This document shows, one piece after another, positions 1-7,988 of a DNA stretch of 20,392 bases. Under the pieces are notes generated by a model. It was not told the DNA's origin and searched no databases. It saw nothing but the letters and a program-made list of their open reading frames with translations. Each line of letters starts with the position of its first letter. Within the stretch, counting starts at the first letter, position 1. The stretch spans positions 1 through 20,392 of the forward strand of contig JAZNNB010000071.1 in assembly GCA_045580025.1 (NCBI GenBank). Reading direction: 5' to 3'. This DNA is from SIG440 sp045580025 (GTDB lineage: Bacteria > Bacillota > Clostridia > Monoglobales > Monoglobaceae). A program made the position numbers and the translations under genes.

Positions 1-922
1 CGATGACGAATGTTATTGGTGCGATGATACTGTGGGCGATATGCTTATAAACGAAGTTTACATAGGCAATATGGTAAATCACAGAAAAGAAAAGCCTTTT
101 AAGTCAAAGAAGTTCAGGGATGTCCCAAAGGATGAATGGATTGTGGTAGAAAATACCCATGAGCCGATAATTGATAAACAGACCTTTGATGAGGTACAAA
201 AACTGCTTGAAAGTCGGTCAAGAGAAACAAAAACAGGCGAAACACAAATCTTTGCTAAGATAATAAAATGCATGGATTGCAAAAAAGCCTTGGTGTTCTC
301 CAATGCAACCAAGTCTTATGTATGCAACACATATAACTTAAAGGGCAAGCAATACTGCCCATCCCATTACATAAGGTATGATGAATTATATGGTGTAGTC
401 CTTGCAGATATCTATACAAAGACTGTGATGCTTGAAACCGACAAAGATGCTCTATACAAAGCGGCACTTAAATGCAACGAACAAAAGATTATGGCAGAAA
501 CCAAGGATAATCAGAGAAAGCTTGCAAAAGCCAACAAGCGAATTGGTGAGCTTGAAATCTTGATAAAAAAGACATATGAAAATTCAGTCTTAGGACATTT
601 ATCAAGTGAGAGAATGGCATCACTCCTTGCAGGATATGAAGAAGAACAGGCAGAATTAAAAGCCGAAGCATCAAGAATAGAAAGTGAGCTTAACGAATAC
701 CACAAGTCAAAGGATAATGCCATAGACTTTGTAAATCTGATTGAAAAGTACATTGGAATTAAAGAACTCAACTATGAGATTCTCCATGAGCTTATAGACA
801 GAATTGAAGTCGGCGAAAAGTACGAGTATCAGGGTGAAACTTATCAGGACATAAATATTTATTATAAGTTTGTTGGAACAGTAGATTTTAACAGCGAACT
901 TAATATAGAAAAAGCAGGATAA
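1..922 (+). CDS. Large serine recombinase, C-terminal part (5' end outside window)
   Basis: This is the C-terminal ~306 residues of a large serine site-specific recombinase of the TnpX/TndX kind, which excises and integrates mobile elements. The reading frame is open from base 2, so the catalytic N-terminal domain lies outside the window; the in-frame ATG at 32 is internal. The segment starting with the YIGNMVNHR region matches the 'Recombinase' domain. A zinc ribbon follows, with CMDC and a second cysteine pair (YVC...QYC) at about 270-360. Next comes a charged coiled-coil segment (about 480-720) and a C-terminal tail (RIEVGEKYEYQG...DINIYYKFVG) typical of clostridial transposon recombinases. 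Such genes usually sit at one end of their element, so the attachment site may lie just downstream. Family assignment is confident. Whether the protein is intact and active cannot be judged without the missing N-terminus. Confidence 0.88.
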   Translation, partial: DDECYWCDDTVGDMLINEVYIGNMVNHRKEKPFKSKKFRDVPKDEWIVVENTHEPIIDKQTFDEVQKLLESRSRETKTGETQIFAKIIKCMDCKKALVFSNATKSYVCNTYNLKGKQYCPSHYIRYDELYGVVLADIYTKTVMLETDKDALYKAALKCNEQKIMAETKDNQRKLAKANKRIGELEILIKKTYENSVLGHLSSERMASLLAGYEEEQAELKAEASRIESELNEYHKSKDNAIDFVNLIEKYIGIKELNYEILHELIDRIEVGEKYEYQGETYQDINIYYKFVGTVDFNSELNIEKAG

Positions 923-961
923 CAGGGCACTCCCTTAAAAAGAGTAACAGTCCTGTTATCC
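917..961. repeat. 10-bp perfect inverted repeat overlapping the recombinase stop codon
   Basis: GGATAACAGG (917-926) is exactly complementary to CCTGTTATCC (952-961). Between them a further ACTC/GAGT pair (929-932 and 942-945) can form. The left arm includes the TAA stop codon of the recombinase. The hairpin lacks a following T-tract, so it is not a standard terminator. It could be an mRNA 3' structure or part of an element end or recombinase binding site. Confidence 0.6.
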
Positions 962-968
962 GCACCAC

Positions 969-1001
969 ATCGGGGCAAAGTTCACTTTGCTCCGATTTTT
1001 T
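969..1001 (+). terminator. Intrinsic terminator after the recombinase gene
   Basis: The 12-bp stem ATCGGGGCAAAG / CTTTGCTCCGAT (one G-U pair) has the loop TTCA and is followed by a run of T residues. It ends transcription rightwards from the recombinase, towards the convergent ABC transporter gene. Confidence 0.85.
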
Positions 1002-1010
1002 ATACAAAAA

Positions 1011-1047
1011 TTATAAAAACAGATTTCCTGCGGGAAATCTGTTTTTT
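1011..1047 (-). terminator. Terminator of the B12-transport operon (bidirectional form)
   Basis: AAAACAGATTTCC (1016-1028) pairs perfectly with GGAAATCTGTTTT (1033-1045) around a 4-nt loop. T-tracts follow on both strands. It abuts the stop codon of the leftward ECF fusion gene at 1047, so it should end the four-gene operon and may also act as a second stop for rightward transcription. Confidence 0.85.
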
Positions 1048-3530
1048 CATCTCATCAATCCATATTTTGTTTTTACACGTTCAAGTTTTTCAATAAAGGG
1101 TTCTGCCATAATGCAAAGAAAAAAAGCCGTAGACGCTGCGTGAATAGCATCAAGTGGCGCACCGCTTATATATGCTGCCGCAATCATTTCGGCTGTTGGA
1201 CTTGCTTGTGCCTGTAACACTGAGGACAAATTCATTATTCCTCCATAAATTAAAAATGTTACCACGAAGCCAAAAACACAAAGAGAAATCTTTGTTCTTT
1301 TCAGCATACCTTTTTCAAAAAGTATTCCTGAAACAAAACCAATCATACCCATTGAAAACATTTGCCATGGAGTCCACGGACCTTGACCGAAGAAAAAGTT
1401 TGAAACAAATCCGCTGACGGCACCCACTAAAAATCCAGTTTCCCCGCCAAAGCAAACCCCTGTAATAATAACAAGCGCTGCGACAGGCTTGAACTGGGGA
1501 AGCATAGAAAATGCTGTTCTTCCCGAAACAGTTATGGCGCAAAGCACACTTATCAGCACAAGCTCACGCGCCCTGGGTTTTCCTGATTCGAATATCATAC
1601 AAAATGGTACCATTATTTCAAAAATAATGAGAAGACTTATAAAAAAATACTTTCGGTCCTCAAAAAAATACATCCCAGCCAAAATGGTCAAAGGTATAGT
1701 GAACAAAACCGAGAGAACTGTCCAAATTGCTCCTTTTGACAGTCTCCGTTTTTTTTGTAATTTGGGAGGCACAGCAACATCCTTATGAGAGGGCAAGACC
1801 TTGTCATTGGTTTTTTTATCATTTGGTGTATACGGGGGTTTTTCCTTTTTACTTTCTCTCTTTGGCACCATACCTCCACATGCCAGAATTATATCATCAC
1901 AGAGAACTGCATCTGGGAGAATACTTCTTGCCATTCGGTTTGCCGCCGTTGTATAAAAGCTGTTTCCCGAAAAGAACTGTCTTGCCTCTCCGTCTGAGGT
2001 TATACTTCCATCAAAAACAAGAGCACATCTATCAGCAAATTCCGCACAAAATTCAACATCATGGGAAACCATAATAACAGTAACTCCCTCTTTTTTCAAT
2101 TCTAAAAGAATATCAGCAAACTCCTCTTTAAAGCTCGCATCCATACCTTTCGTGGGCTCATCCAAAAGCAGAATCAGAGGCTCCATAAGAAGCACCTTGG
2201 CAAGTGCCGCCCTTTGTTGCTCACCCCCCGATAAATCATAGGGATGACTACTCAGCAAATCGTGAATGCAACACAAACGGGCTATGTTTTGAACTTTTTT
2301 TATTTTTTCTTCTTCTGTCCATTCCCTATCCAAAAGCATTTCCATCAAATCAAGCCAAACAGTATTTTTCACAAACACGCTTTGGGGATTTTGAGGAAGA
2401 ACACCAATCAAACCGTCATAAAGATTTTGCACCTTTGAGATTTTTTCACCACCAATATATACCTCACCCCGATAAGGCTTCTTGAGTCCCGAAACAATGG
2501 AAATTATCGTAGTTTTTCCCGTTCCGTTTCCGCCCAGCATAGCAAAAATTTCGCCTTTTCTTACTTTCATATTCAAGCCCTTTATTACATCGGGCGAATT
2601 CTTTTCATACCGAAACCACGCATCTTTAATTTCAACCGCTACGGTGTCCCAATCATCAGCATTTTTACCCGTGGGAATTAGTTCAGGTATCAACGTATTC
2701 TCTTTTGAAAATTCTTCAAGCCACATTTTTCCCTCACGGACTGTCAAAGGACAAGCATCGCCGTTTTCCACCCCACCATACACCCTCATCGGTGTTGGAA
2801 GTGCTTTATACATAGGGTGATTTATCTGTTTCAGAGTTTCAGCGACCTGACTTGGAGTGTTATTTGCAATAATTGTTCCTTTATCCATAACAATTACTCT
2901 GTCAGCAATAGGGAAAGTATCCTCCAGACGATGCTCGGTAATAATTATGGTGGTACCAAGCTCACGGTTAATCTTTTGTAGAGTGCTTAGGAACTCCTGT
3001 GCGGCAATAGGGTCAAGTTGACTTGTGGGCTCGTCAAGTATCAACACCGATGGTTGCATAACCATAACCGCAGCAAGATTCAGGAGTTGTTTCTGACCTC
3101 CCGACAAATCCGTAGTTTTTTGATGAAACCAATTCTGAATTCCAAAAAATGATGCCATTTCGGATACTCTTGTTCTTATCTCGGTTTGCTTGTATCCAAG
3201 GCATTCAAGTCCAAAGCTGAGTTCGTGCCAGACCTTGTCAGTAACAATCTGATTGTCGCACGTTTGCATCACAAAGCCTATACCCGATGCCTGCTCTCTG
3301 ACATCACAAGCTGACAATTCCTTTCCACCGAAATATATGCTTCCGCTTATTTCGCCAAAAGGAGAAATCGAAGGTTTCAAAAGTCTCAAGAGTGTGGTTT
3401 TCCCGCAGCCTGATTGTCCGCAGAGCAGAACAAATTCACCTTGATTGACAGTAAAGCTTATATCATTAAGGGCTTTATCGTACCTGTTCGGATAAGTAAA
3501 GCTTAAATTTTTGATTCGATAGCTTTCCAT
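1047..3530 (-). CDS. ECF transporter fusion: two ATPase domains plus membrane S-component, predicted cobalamin
   Basis: An 827-residue three-part ECF transporter protein. ATPase 1 has Walker A GQSGCGKTT (residues 38-46), signature LSGGQ (142-146), Walker B LILDEP and switch His200. ATPase 2 has Walker A GGNGTGKT (333-340), signature LSGGE (433-437), LLLDEP and His490. After a charged linker (about 555-600) there are six to eight hydrophobic segments (about 600-815), including the stretches MLPQFKPVAALV and GQGPWTPWQM, which resemble ECF S-components. In most ECF systems these three parts are separate proteins. The chosen ATG at 3530 has GGAGGTGAG just upstream; an in-frame GTG at 3545 lies before that site and is less likely. 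It overlaps the EcfT gene by 28 bp and is last in the riboswitch-controlled operon. The cobalamin substrate is inferred from that riboswitch and from the DUF4430 partners, not from the protein alone. Confidence 0.85.
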   Translation of the reverse strand: MESYRIKNLSFTYPNRYDKALNDISFTVNQGEFVLLCGQSGCGKTTLLRLLKPSISPFGEISGSIYFGGKELSACDVREQASGIGFVMQTCDNQIVTDKVWHELSFGLECLGYKQTEIRTRVSEMASFFGIQNWFHQKTTDLSGGQKQLLNLAAVMVMQPSVLILDEPTSQLDPIAAQEFLSTLQKINRELGTTIIITEHRLEDTFPIADRVIVMDKGTIIANNTPSQVAETLKQINHPMYKALPTPMRVYGGVENGDACPLTVREGKMWLEEFSKENTLIPELIPTGKNADDWDTVAVEIKDAWFRYEKNSPDVIKGLNMKVRKGEIFAMLGGNGTGKTTIISIVSGLKKPYRGEVYIGGEKISKVQNLYDGLIGVLPQNPQSVFVKNTVWLDLMEMLLDREWTEEEKIKKVQNIARLCCIHDLLSSHPYDLSGGEQQRAALAKVLLMEPLILLLDEPTKGMDASFKEEFADILLELKKEGVTVIMVSHDVEFCAEFADRCALVFDGSITSDGEARQFFSGNSFYTTAANRMARSILPDAVLCDDIILACGGMVPKRESKKEKPPYTPNDKKTNDKVLPSHKDVAVPPKLQKKRRLSKGAIWTVLSVLFTIPLTILAGMYFFEDRKYFFISLLIIFEIMVPFCMIFESGKPRARELVLISVLCAITVSGRTAFSMLPQFKPVAALVIITGVCFGGETGFLVGAVSGFVSNFFFGQGPWTPWQMFSMGMIGFVSGILFEKGMLKRTKISLCVFGFVVTFLIYGGIMNLSSVLQAQASPTAEMIAAAYISGAPLDAIHAASTAFFLCIMAEPFIEKLERVKTKYGLMR

Positions 3531-4390
3531 TTTCTCACCTCCCACAGTTCAATTATTATCGGACATACACAAAGTAATAAATATGCTATGAATACGCTTA
3601 TACCAAATACAGAAACATCTGCCATTTTCATTGACGGAAAGAATCTAAAACACATTCCGCCCATCAAATATCCAACAAGTGTATATATACCTAAAAACAA
3701 AATACAAATAAGTGCTTTTTTGTCTCTCTTATCAAATGTAAATATTGAAAACGAAGTTCTTCCCGAAAGTCCATAGCCACGAGATTTCATACTGTCTGCT
3801 GTTTCAATGGCATTTTCAAGCGACCAAGTTGTCATAATTGATAAAATATTAAGTCCATTCTTTGCACGCTTTATAATGCTGCCATTACTCATATCACTCC
3901 CCATACACCTTTGAGCATTTGTTACAACTTTGAGTTGAGAAGCAAACTTGGGCACAAAGCGAAGTGTCATCGATATAATAAGCGACACTGCCGGCATAAT
4001 TTTGCCGAACAAATAGATAAACTTATCGCTCGTCATAACCTCATTGTAGCAGGAGAAATGGCAGATAACACTAACAATCATTGTAGCTGCACAAAGTCCG
4101 TATATGACTGATTCAAGAGTCAACGGATTTCCGCTTGGCAGATACTCTATGATAGTAACACCTTCGTGATTAAAGACAGGGTTTATAAGTGCCATCGTAA
4201 GTAGCATAGGAAGCATATATATTAAGTTTGTTTTGATTGCTTTTTTACCTTTCAGCATCACCGAATATGTAAACCCACTCACAAGTGAAACACAAAGACA
4301 CACCGGATGCAAAAAGACGCAACTGAACCCGATTACAAAAACAAAGTACAGAAAATTCACAATCGGATGGTATGTTTTAAATTCATTCAT
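3503..4390 (-). CDS. ecfT: ECF transporter transmembrane coupling protein EcfT (CbiQ family)
   Basis: A 295-residue membrane protein with about six hydrophobic segments. The two cytoplasmic coupling motifs that EcfT proteins use to grip the ATPases are recognisable: AQRCMG (about 159-164) and SRGYG (about 203-207), separated by a helical stretch. It would link the S-component to the two ATPase domains encoded by the next gene. Translation starts at the ATG at 4390, after a weak GGGCGG site. Its 3' end overlaps the ATPase/S-component gene by 28 bp, which suggests translational coupling and equal amounts of the subunits. A 64-bp gap separates it from the lipoprotein gene upstream, with no terminator visible. 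Family assignment is strong; the substrate is set by the S-component, not by this subunit. Confidence 0.87.
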   Translation of the reverse strand: MNEFKTYHPIVNFLYFVFVIGFSCVFLHPVCLCVSLVSGFTYSVMLKGKKAIKTNLIYMLPMLLTMALINPVFNHEGVTIIEYLPSGNPLTLESVIYGLCAATMIVSVICHFSCYNEVMTSDKFIYLFGKIMPAVSLIISMTLRFVPKFASQLKVVTNAQRCMGSDMSNGSIIKRAKNGLNILSIMTTWSLENAIETADSMKSRGYGLSGRTSFSIFTFDKRDKKALICILFLGIYTLVGYLMGGMCFRFFPSMKMADVSVFGISVFIAYLLLCVCPIIIELWEVRKWKAIESKI

Positions 4391-4454
4391 ATTTTCCGCC
4401 CTTTTCCAATAAATGTAGCGAGAAGCCTAAGCATTTTCCCTTAGAAAACAATAA

Positions 4455-5135
4455 TTAAAAATTAATATCATTACCCAAATCACAAGTATACACAAACTCA
4501 ATTTCATCTCTGTCACTCAATATGTATTGTGAACAGCCGTAGCTGGGTATTTTCCCGTTCACTGCATATATCCACCCGGAAAGCTCTCCACAATCACGTT
4601 CATAAAGATTCGAAATCCCTTTGATATATATGGTATTATACATCGGTGTGTTTACAAAATCAATATGTATTCTTTTTTTCTTAAGTTCCCTTGTTAAAAC
4701 GTTAAAGACACTTTCTCCCTTATAGAAAAGAACCTCGGTTTCGGGATATATTATTCCGTCTTGGGGCAAAATTTCCATTTTATCTTTGTTAAGCTCGGTT
4801 ATATTTTTTAAAACATTATCACATCTTACCGACAAAGTACACTTAAATACGTCGTTATCTGTCTCTTGAGTTTTATACTCTCTGTTTATTTCTTCCGTAT
4901 CAACAGTTTCCTCTTTTTTCTTAGGATTTTCAGCTTTTACCTCCTCTGCTTTTTGCAAGTCAACAGCTTTTTCTGTTTCAACAACAGGAGTCGGCAAACT
5001 TTTGTCTGCCGATTCCTCTGTTATTCTAATAACCGATTCAACATCAGTGTCTTTCGAATTATTTACCCTACCGCAAGAAATAAGTGATGCTGCAACTAAA
5101 AAACAGATAAGAAGAGTTAATACTTTTCTCCTCAT
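4455..5135 (-). CDS. DUF4430-domain lipoprotein, predicted corrinoid-binding
   Basis: A 226-residue secreted lipoprotein. It begins with a basic and hydrophobic signal peptide ending in the lipobox LISC, with Cys21 as the predicted lipidation site. A low-complexity, Lys/Glu-rich spacer follows (about 25-95), long enough to hold the next domain away from the membrane. Residues ~97-226 match the DUF4430 family, whose fold is related to the C-terminal beta domain of animal transcobalamin. Visible hallmarks are SGWIYAVNG (186-194), PSYGCSQY (197-204) and FVYTCDLG (214-221). The start codon overlaps the stop of the upstream SLH protein gene (ATGA, 5132-5135). In this riboswitch-controlled ECF operon it most likely binds cobalamin at the outer face of the membrane and presents it to the S-component. 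The family assignment is secure; the ligand is inferred. Confidence 0.82.
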   Translation of the reverse strand: MRRKVLTLLICFLVAASLISCGRVNNSKDTDVESVIRITEESADKSLPTPVVETEKAVDLQKAEEVKAENPKKKEETVDTEEINREYKTQETDNDVFKCTLSVRCDNVLKNITELNKDKMEILPQDGIIYPETEVLFYKGESVFNVLTRELKKKRIHIDFVNTPMYNTIYIKGISNLYERDCGELSGWIYAVNGKIPSYGCSQYILSDRDEIEFVYTCDLGNDINF

Positions 5136-7537
5136 AACAGTTTTGCCCTGCCAAGCATATTATAAAGAATTTGGGCTACTTCTGCTCTTGTCACCTCAGT
5201 TTTAGGTTTTACCTCAATAACGCTTTTATCAAGAATTTCCTCGTTGTAACAAAAAGCAAGTGCTGTCATTGCCCATTCCGACGCCTCAATATAATCAGAG
5301 AACTCCGCAAGGGTATTTCTCACCCCTGTCTCGCTTGTGTCTGCATCCATTCCGCAAAGTTTTGCAGCTCTCAAAATCATTGTAGCCGCTTCCTCACGTG
5401 TAATTTCTCCATATGGATTAAATTCATTTTCCGATACACCGTTTACTATACCATAGCTGTAAGCGGTATTTACATACGTATTGAACCAATCATCCTCTAA
5501 AACATCATTAAATTTCCCGCCGTCCTTTTCTGGTATTCCCAACGCTCTTACCACAATAGTTGCAAATTCAGCCCGTGTCATTGTTTCGTCAGGGCAATAG
5601 CTTGTTTCATTTTTACCATTTATGATTCCCCTTACGGCAAGCTGTTGGATAGCATTTTGATTTTCATGGCTTTGTATATCCTCAAAGGTTTTTTCTTCAA
5701 AAATTATTGGTAAGATTCTTACATCGTCATTTTTCCCACTTAAGCCCTGTGGCGTTTCTTCAACAATTTCAGGCTCTTTTTTTGTATCGTCTTTTTCTTT
5801 ATCTTCAGTCTTTCCACTTGGCGAACCTCCGCCCCACGACGGTCTATAAGTAACTTTCAATGTTGCCCTGGCTTCATTTTGGGGATGGTCTTTAAAATCA
5901 TAAATCATTTTTCCACTACCAAGCAATTTCCAGGCAACAAGACCTCTCAACCCCTGCTCTGTACCAAATGAGTTGTCTTCGGGGAGAAATCCATCAAAGG
6001 TCCCATTACTATAGCTCATAATACCATCAACCAGACTTTTTCCGTCTTTCAAAACTGTTTCAGGATTTATTCCTAAAGCAGCAAGACCCGCCATTGCAAG
6101 ACCGGCAGATGAAGCATTTCCCATAGAGCCGTCACTTCCCTGAAATGCTTTTATCAGTTCTACTGTCTCATCCACAACAGTTTTGACATCCGCATTTATA
6201 TTACAGTAAGGAGCAAGAGCACGGAGCATAGGTGCTGCCCCATCAATGCCCCAGGTTGTGTCCTGCCATGAAGACTTTATGTCGACAGCTGTACTCAAAA
6301 GAAAATCTATTGTTTCCTGTGAAGCATAACCCACACCCTGTTCAAGTGCAATCAACACATACGGAAGTGTATATTCATAATAAGGAACAGACACTGATTC
6401 TTCGGTAATAAGCGATGTAAGCTTTGATACTATATCAAATGCAGTTCCATTTTTTCTGTAAGTGTTTTTCGCATCATACCCCAATGCACGAAGGGCAATA
6501 ATAGCTTTTGCGAGGTCGCCCTGTGATGAAGAATCATCCGCAAAAGCAACTATTTTATCAACACAATTCTGTTTTTGTGTATCAGTGAAAACATATTGGA
6601 TTTCAGGATATATTTTGAGGTAATCAGCAAAATCTGCCACAAACCAATACATATTTCCGTCATTTAATATACTGTCTGTAAGATGTTTTTCCACTATGTT
6701 ATGCATTTGTTCTTCTGCCGTCACATGAGGCAAAGCATCTTCTGGCTCATCTGTTGGCTCATCTGTTGGCTCATCTGTTGGCGTATCTGTTGGCGGGATT
6801 TCCTCATCACTCACAGCAACCACACAAACAGGTGCCTGAATGGCAGTAACCGTTTCGTCAGCAACAAGCTTTGTCTTCACTGCCGAAACAACATATTTGC
6901 CACATTCATCAAAACAAATTGAAGCCTCGCCATCTGCATCAGTAACATTTTCGGTTATCTCGCCATTTATAGTCAATGTAGCATCTGCACAAGGAAGAAA
7001 CGCCATTCCATCTGCTGTGTATTCATTTTGCGACAACACCAAAGCCACTGTTTCTCCAGGCTGAATTCCAATTCTTCTTTCATCAAAACGGGTATATACC
7101 TCCATATCCAAGCCACTGCTTTTGTTTATGCAAAATTCAATACAGTCACCATCTTCAATCTCATGCTCCGGTCCCCAAACATCTTCTGTACCGAAATTTA
7201 CCTGATATGTAAAGTTTTCACTTGTGTCACCCCAAAACTTTGAAACATAAAGTCCCCAATTTCCTGTTGCAGTCTCATAACCAGATATCCCGTCTTCACA
7301 CAAATCGGTATGCACCATTTTGAAGGCATCATCCAGTACATACGCCTCTTTCCCCAAAAGTTCAATCGAAGCCATTGCAACAGGATAACCATTCTTGTCA
7401 TTTACTATTTCTCCATATTTACTTATTGTTACATATACTGTTGCCACATTGTTTTCATTTTCTGTAGCGAAAGTAACTACACCAAGAGAGCTTAATATCA
7501 TTACCAAGCTCAAAATAAAAGATATTATTTTTTTCAT
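5132..7537 (-). CDS. SLH-anchored surface protein with DUF4430-like and transcobalamin-like alpha domains
   Basis: An 801-residue secreted protein. Domain order: signal peptide (1-25); DUF4430-like beta domain (about 33-140, with GYETATGNWGLYVSKFWGD); an Ig-like domain (about 150-242); a PTDE-repeat linker (249-267); an all-helical domain (about 270-546) with repeated motifs such as SSQGDLAKAIIALRALG and SAGLAMAGLAALG, like the alpha/alpha barrel of transcobalamin and prenyltransferase-type proteins; a charged linker (571-600); and three SLH domains (about 617-798), with TRAE motifs in the first and third and TREE in the second. The SLH domains would fix it to cell-wall polymer. The ATG at 7537 is chosen because GGAGG lies 6 nt upstream and a signal peptide follows directly; a longer reading from 7633 would run through the leader terminator. 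It is the first gene after the B12 riboswitch. Corrinoid binding is inferred from context and domain resemblance. Confidence 0.82.
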   Translation of the reverse strand: MKKIISFILSLVMILSSLGVVTFATENENNVATVYVTISKYGEIVNDKNGYPVAMASIELLGKEAYVLDDAFKMVHTDLCEDGISGYETATGNWGLYVSKFWGDTSENFTYQVNFGTEDVWGPEHEIEDGDCIEFCINKSSGLDMEVYTRFDERRIGIQPGETVALVLSQNEYTADGMAFLPCADATLTINGEITENVTDADGEASICFDECGKYVVSAVKTKLVADETVTAIQAPVCVVAVSDEEIPPTDTPTDEPTDEPTDEPEDALPHVTAEEQMHNIVEKHLTDSILNDGNMYWFVADFADYLKIYPEIQYVFTDTQKQNCVDKIVAFADDSSSQGDLAKAIIALRALGYDAKNTYRKNGTAFDIVSKLTSLITEESVSVPYYEYTLPYVLIALEQGVGYASQETIDFLLSTAVDIKSSWQDTTWGIDGAAPMLRALAPYCNINADVKTVVDETVELIKAFQGSDGSMGNASSAGLAMAGLAALGINPETVLKDGKSLVDGIMSYSNGTFDGFLPEDNSFGTEQGLRGLVAWKLLGSGKMIYDFKDHPQNEARATLKVTYRPSWGGGSPSGKTEDKEKDDTKKEPEIVEETPQGLSGKNDDVRILPIIFEEKTFEDIQSHENQNAIQQLAVRGIINGKNETSYCPDETMTRAEFATIVVRALGIPEKDGGKFNDVLEDDWFNTYVNTAYSYGIVNGVSENEFNPYGEITREEAATMILRAAKLCGMDADTSETGVRNTLAEFSDYIEASEWAMTALAFCYNEEILDKSVIEVKPKTEVTRAEVAQILYNMLGRAKLL
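6737..6796 (-). repeat. 12-bp tandem repeat encoding the PTDE linker
   Basis: About five copies of ATCTGTTGGCTC (plus-strand reading), the outer ones degenerate, encode the PTDE/PTDT linker between the Ig-like and helical domains of the SLH protein. Such repeats can change copy number by slippage in whole codons, which would alter linker length without breaking the frame. Confidence 0.85.
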
Positions 7538-7543
7538 TTTAAT

Positions 7544-7548
7544 CCTCC
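7544..7548 (-). promoter_or_regulatory. Ribosome binding site of the SLH/DUF4430 gene
   Basis: GGAGG on the minus strand, 6 nt before the ATG at 7537. It decides the start over the longer in-frame reading. Confidence 0.85.
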
Positions 7549-7600
7549 GTTTTTTATTTTCTGCTTTGTTTTTTATTTCATCTACACCTCCGTACCGCAG

Positions 7601-7646
7601 AAAACAAAAAAACTGCGGCAATTTTTCTTGCAAAAAATTACCACAG
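7601..7646 (-). terminator. Leader terminator of the B12 operon (riboswitch expression platform)
   Basis: On the minus strand, CTGTGGTAATTTTT pairs with AAAAATTGCCGCAG (14 bp, two G-U pairs) around a 6-nt loop, then runs into TTTTTTTG. It sits between the riboswitch and the first gene, 64 bases before the start codon, as expected for cobalamin-induced transcription termination. An upstream CACAG (minus strand, 7657-7661) can pair with the CTGTG of the terminator arm and could serve in a competing antiterminator. Confidence 0.88.
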
Positions 7647-7719
7647 CTGAGTTTTTCTGTGATGAATCACAATTCAGTCAAAATGAACTAAACTTTCATA
7701 TCCAATTTCAACCAAAAAC

Positions 7720-7755
7720 GTTATTCCTATGCTTTCAGTGCACTTACGGAATAAC
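7720..7755 (-). other. Hairpin just downstream of the riboswitch core
   Basis: GTTATTCC and GGAATAAC form a perfect 8-bp stem (7720-7727 with 7748-7755), enclosing an AGTGCACT palindrome. It directly follows the CCTGC box of the riboswitch, so it may belong to the expression platform or stabilise the aptamer end. Confidence 0.55.
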
Positions 7756-7967
7756 ACCAAAGCAGGTCTTGTGACTCGCACCATATAGACAAATCTGTCC
7801 GCATCTTTGCATCCTGCCTTCTCAGTTTCCCAATGACTATCTTTCGATAACGGATACAAAAACATTCGGTGCATACACCGTCAGTTTAACGCAGGGGATT
7901 CGCACCCCATTCCCTTTTCATCAGCTATACCACTAAAAGCTTTAAGGCACAACCGACACTTTGTGTG
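7755..7967 (-). promoter_or_regulatory. Cobalamin riboswitch (B12 aptamer)
   Basis: Read on the minus strand, the leader carries the ordered hallmarks of a B12 riboswitch. They are a GTTGTGCC element, then GGGAATGGGGTGCGAATCCC (matching the conserved GGGAA..GGTG.AAATCCC arm), a GGTGTATGCACC hairpin, the core TTGGGAAACTGAGAAGGC, and finally GAGTCACAAGACCTGC, the conserved B12-box 3' half. It lies just downstream of a consensus promoter and upstream of a T-tract terminator. Binding of a cobalamin should favour termination and so switch off the uptake operon when B12 is plentiful. Ends are approximate (a CACAAAG/CTTTGGTG closing stem is assumed). Adenosyl- versus aquo/methylcobalamin preference is not settled here. 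Confidence 0.93.
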
Positions 7968-7988
7968 AATTTTATTAAATTTACATTA

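Noticed and set aside
2200..2485. Plus-strand frames opposite the ECF fusion gene
   Set aside because: They are shadows of a clear ATPase coding sequence on the other strand, with no ribosome binding site and no recognisable protein features.
6737..6796. Possible CRISPR-like or regulatory direct repeats
   Set aside because: The 12-bp units are contiguous, in frame and encode a PTDE linker, so they are a coding tandem repeat without spacers.
7538..7633. Upstream extension of the SLH/DUF4430 protein to an in-frame ATG at 7633
   Set aside because: The extension would run through the leader terminator hairpin, has no suitable ribosome binding site, and would put 32 polar residues before a classical signal peptide. 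The ATG at 7537 has GGAGG at a good distance.
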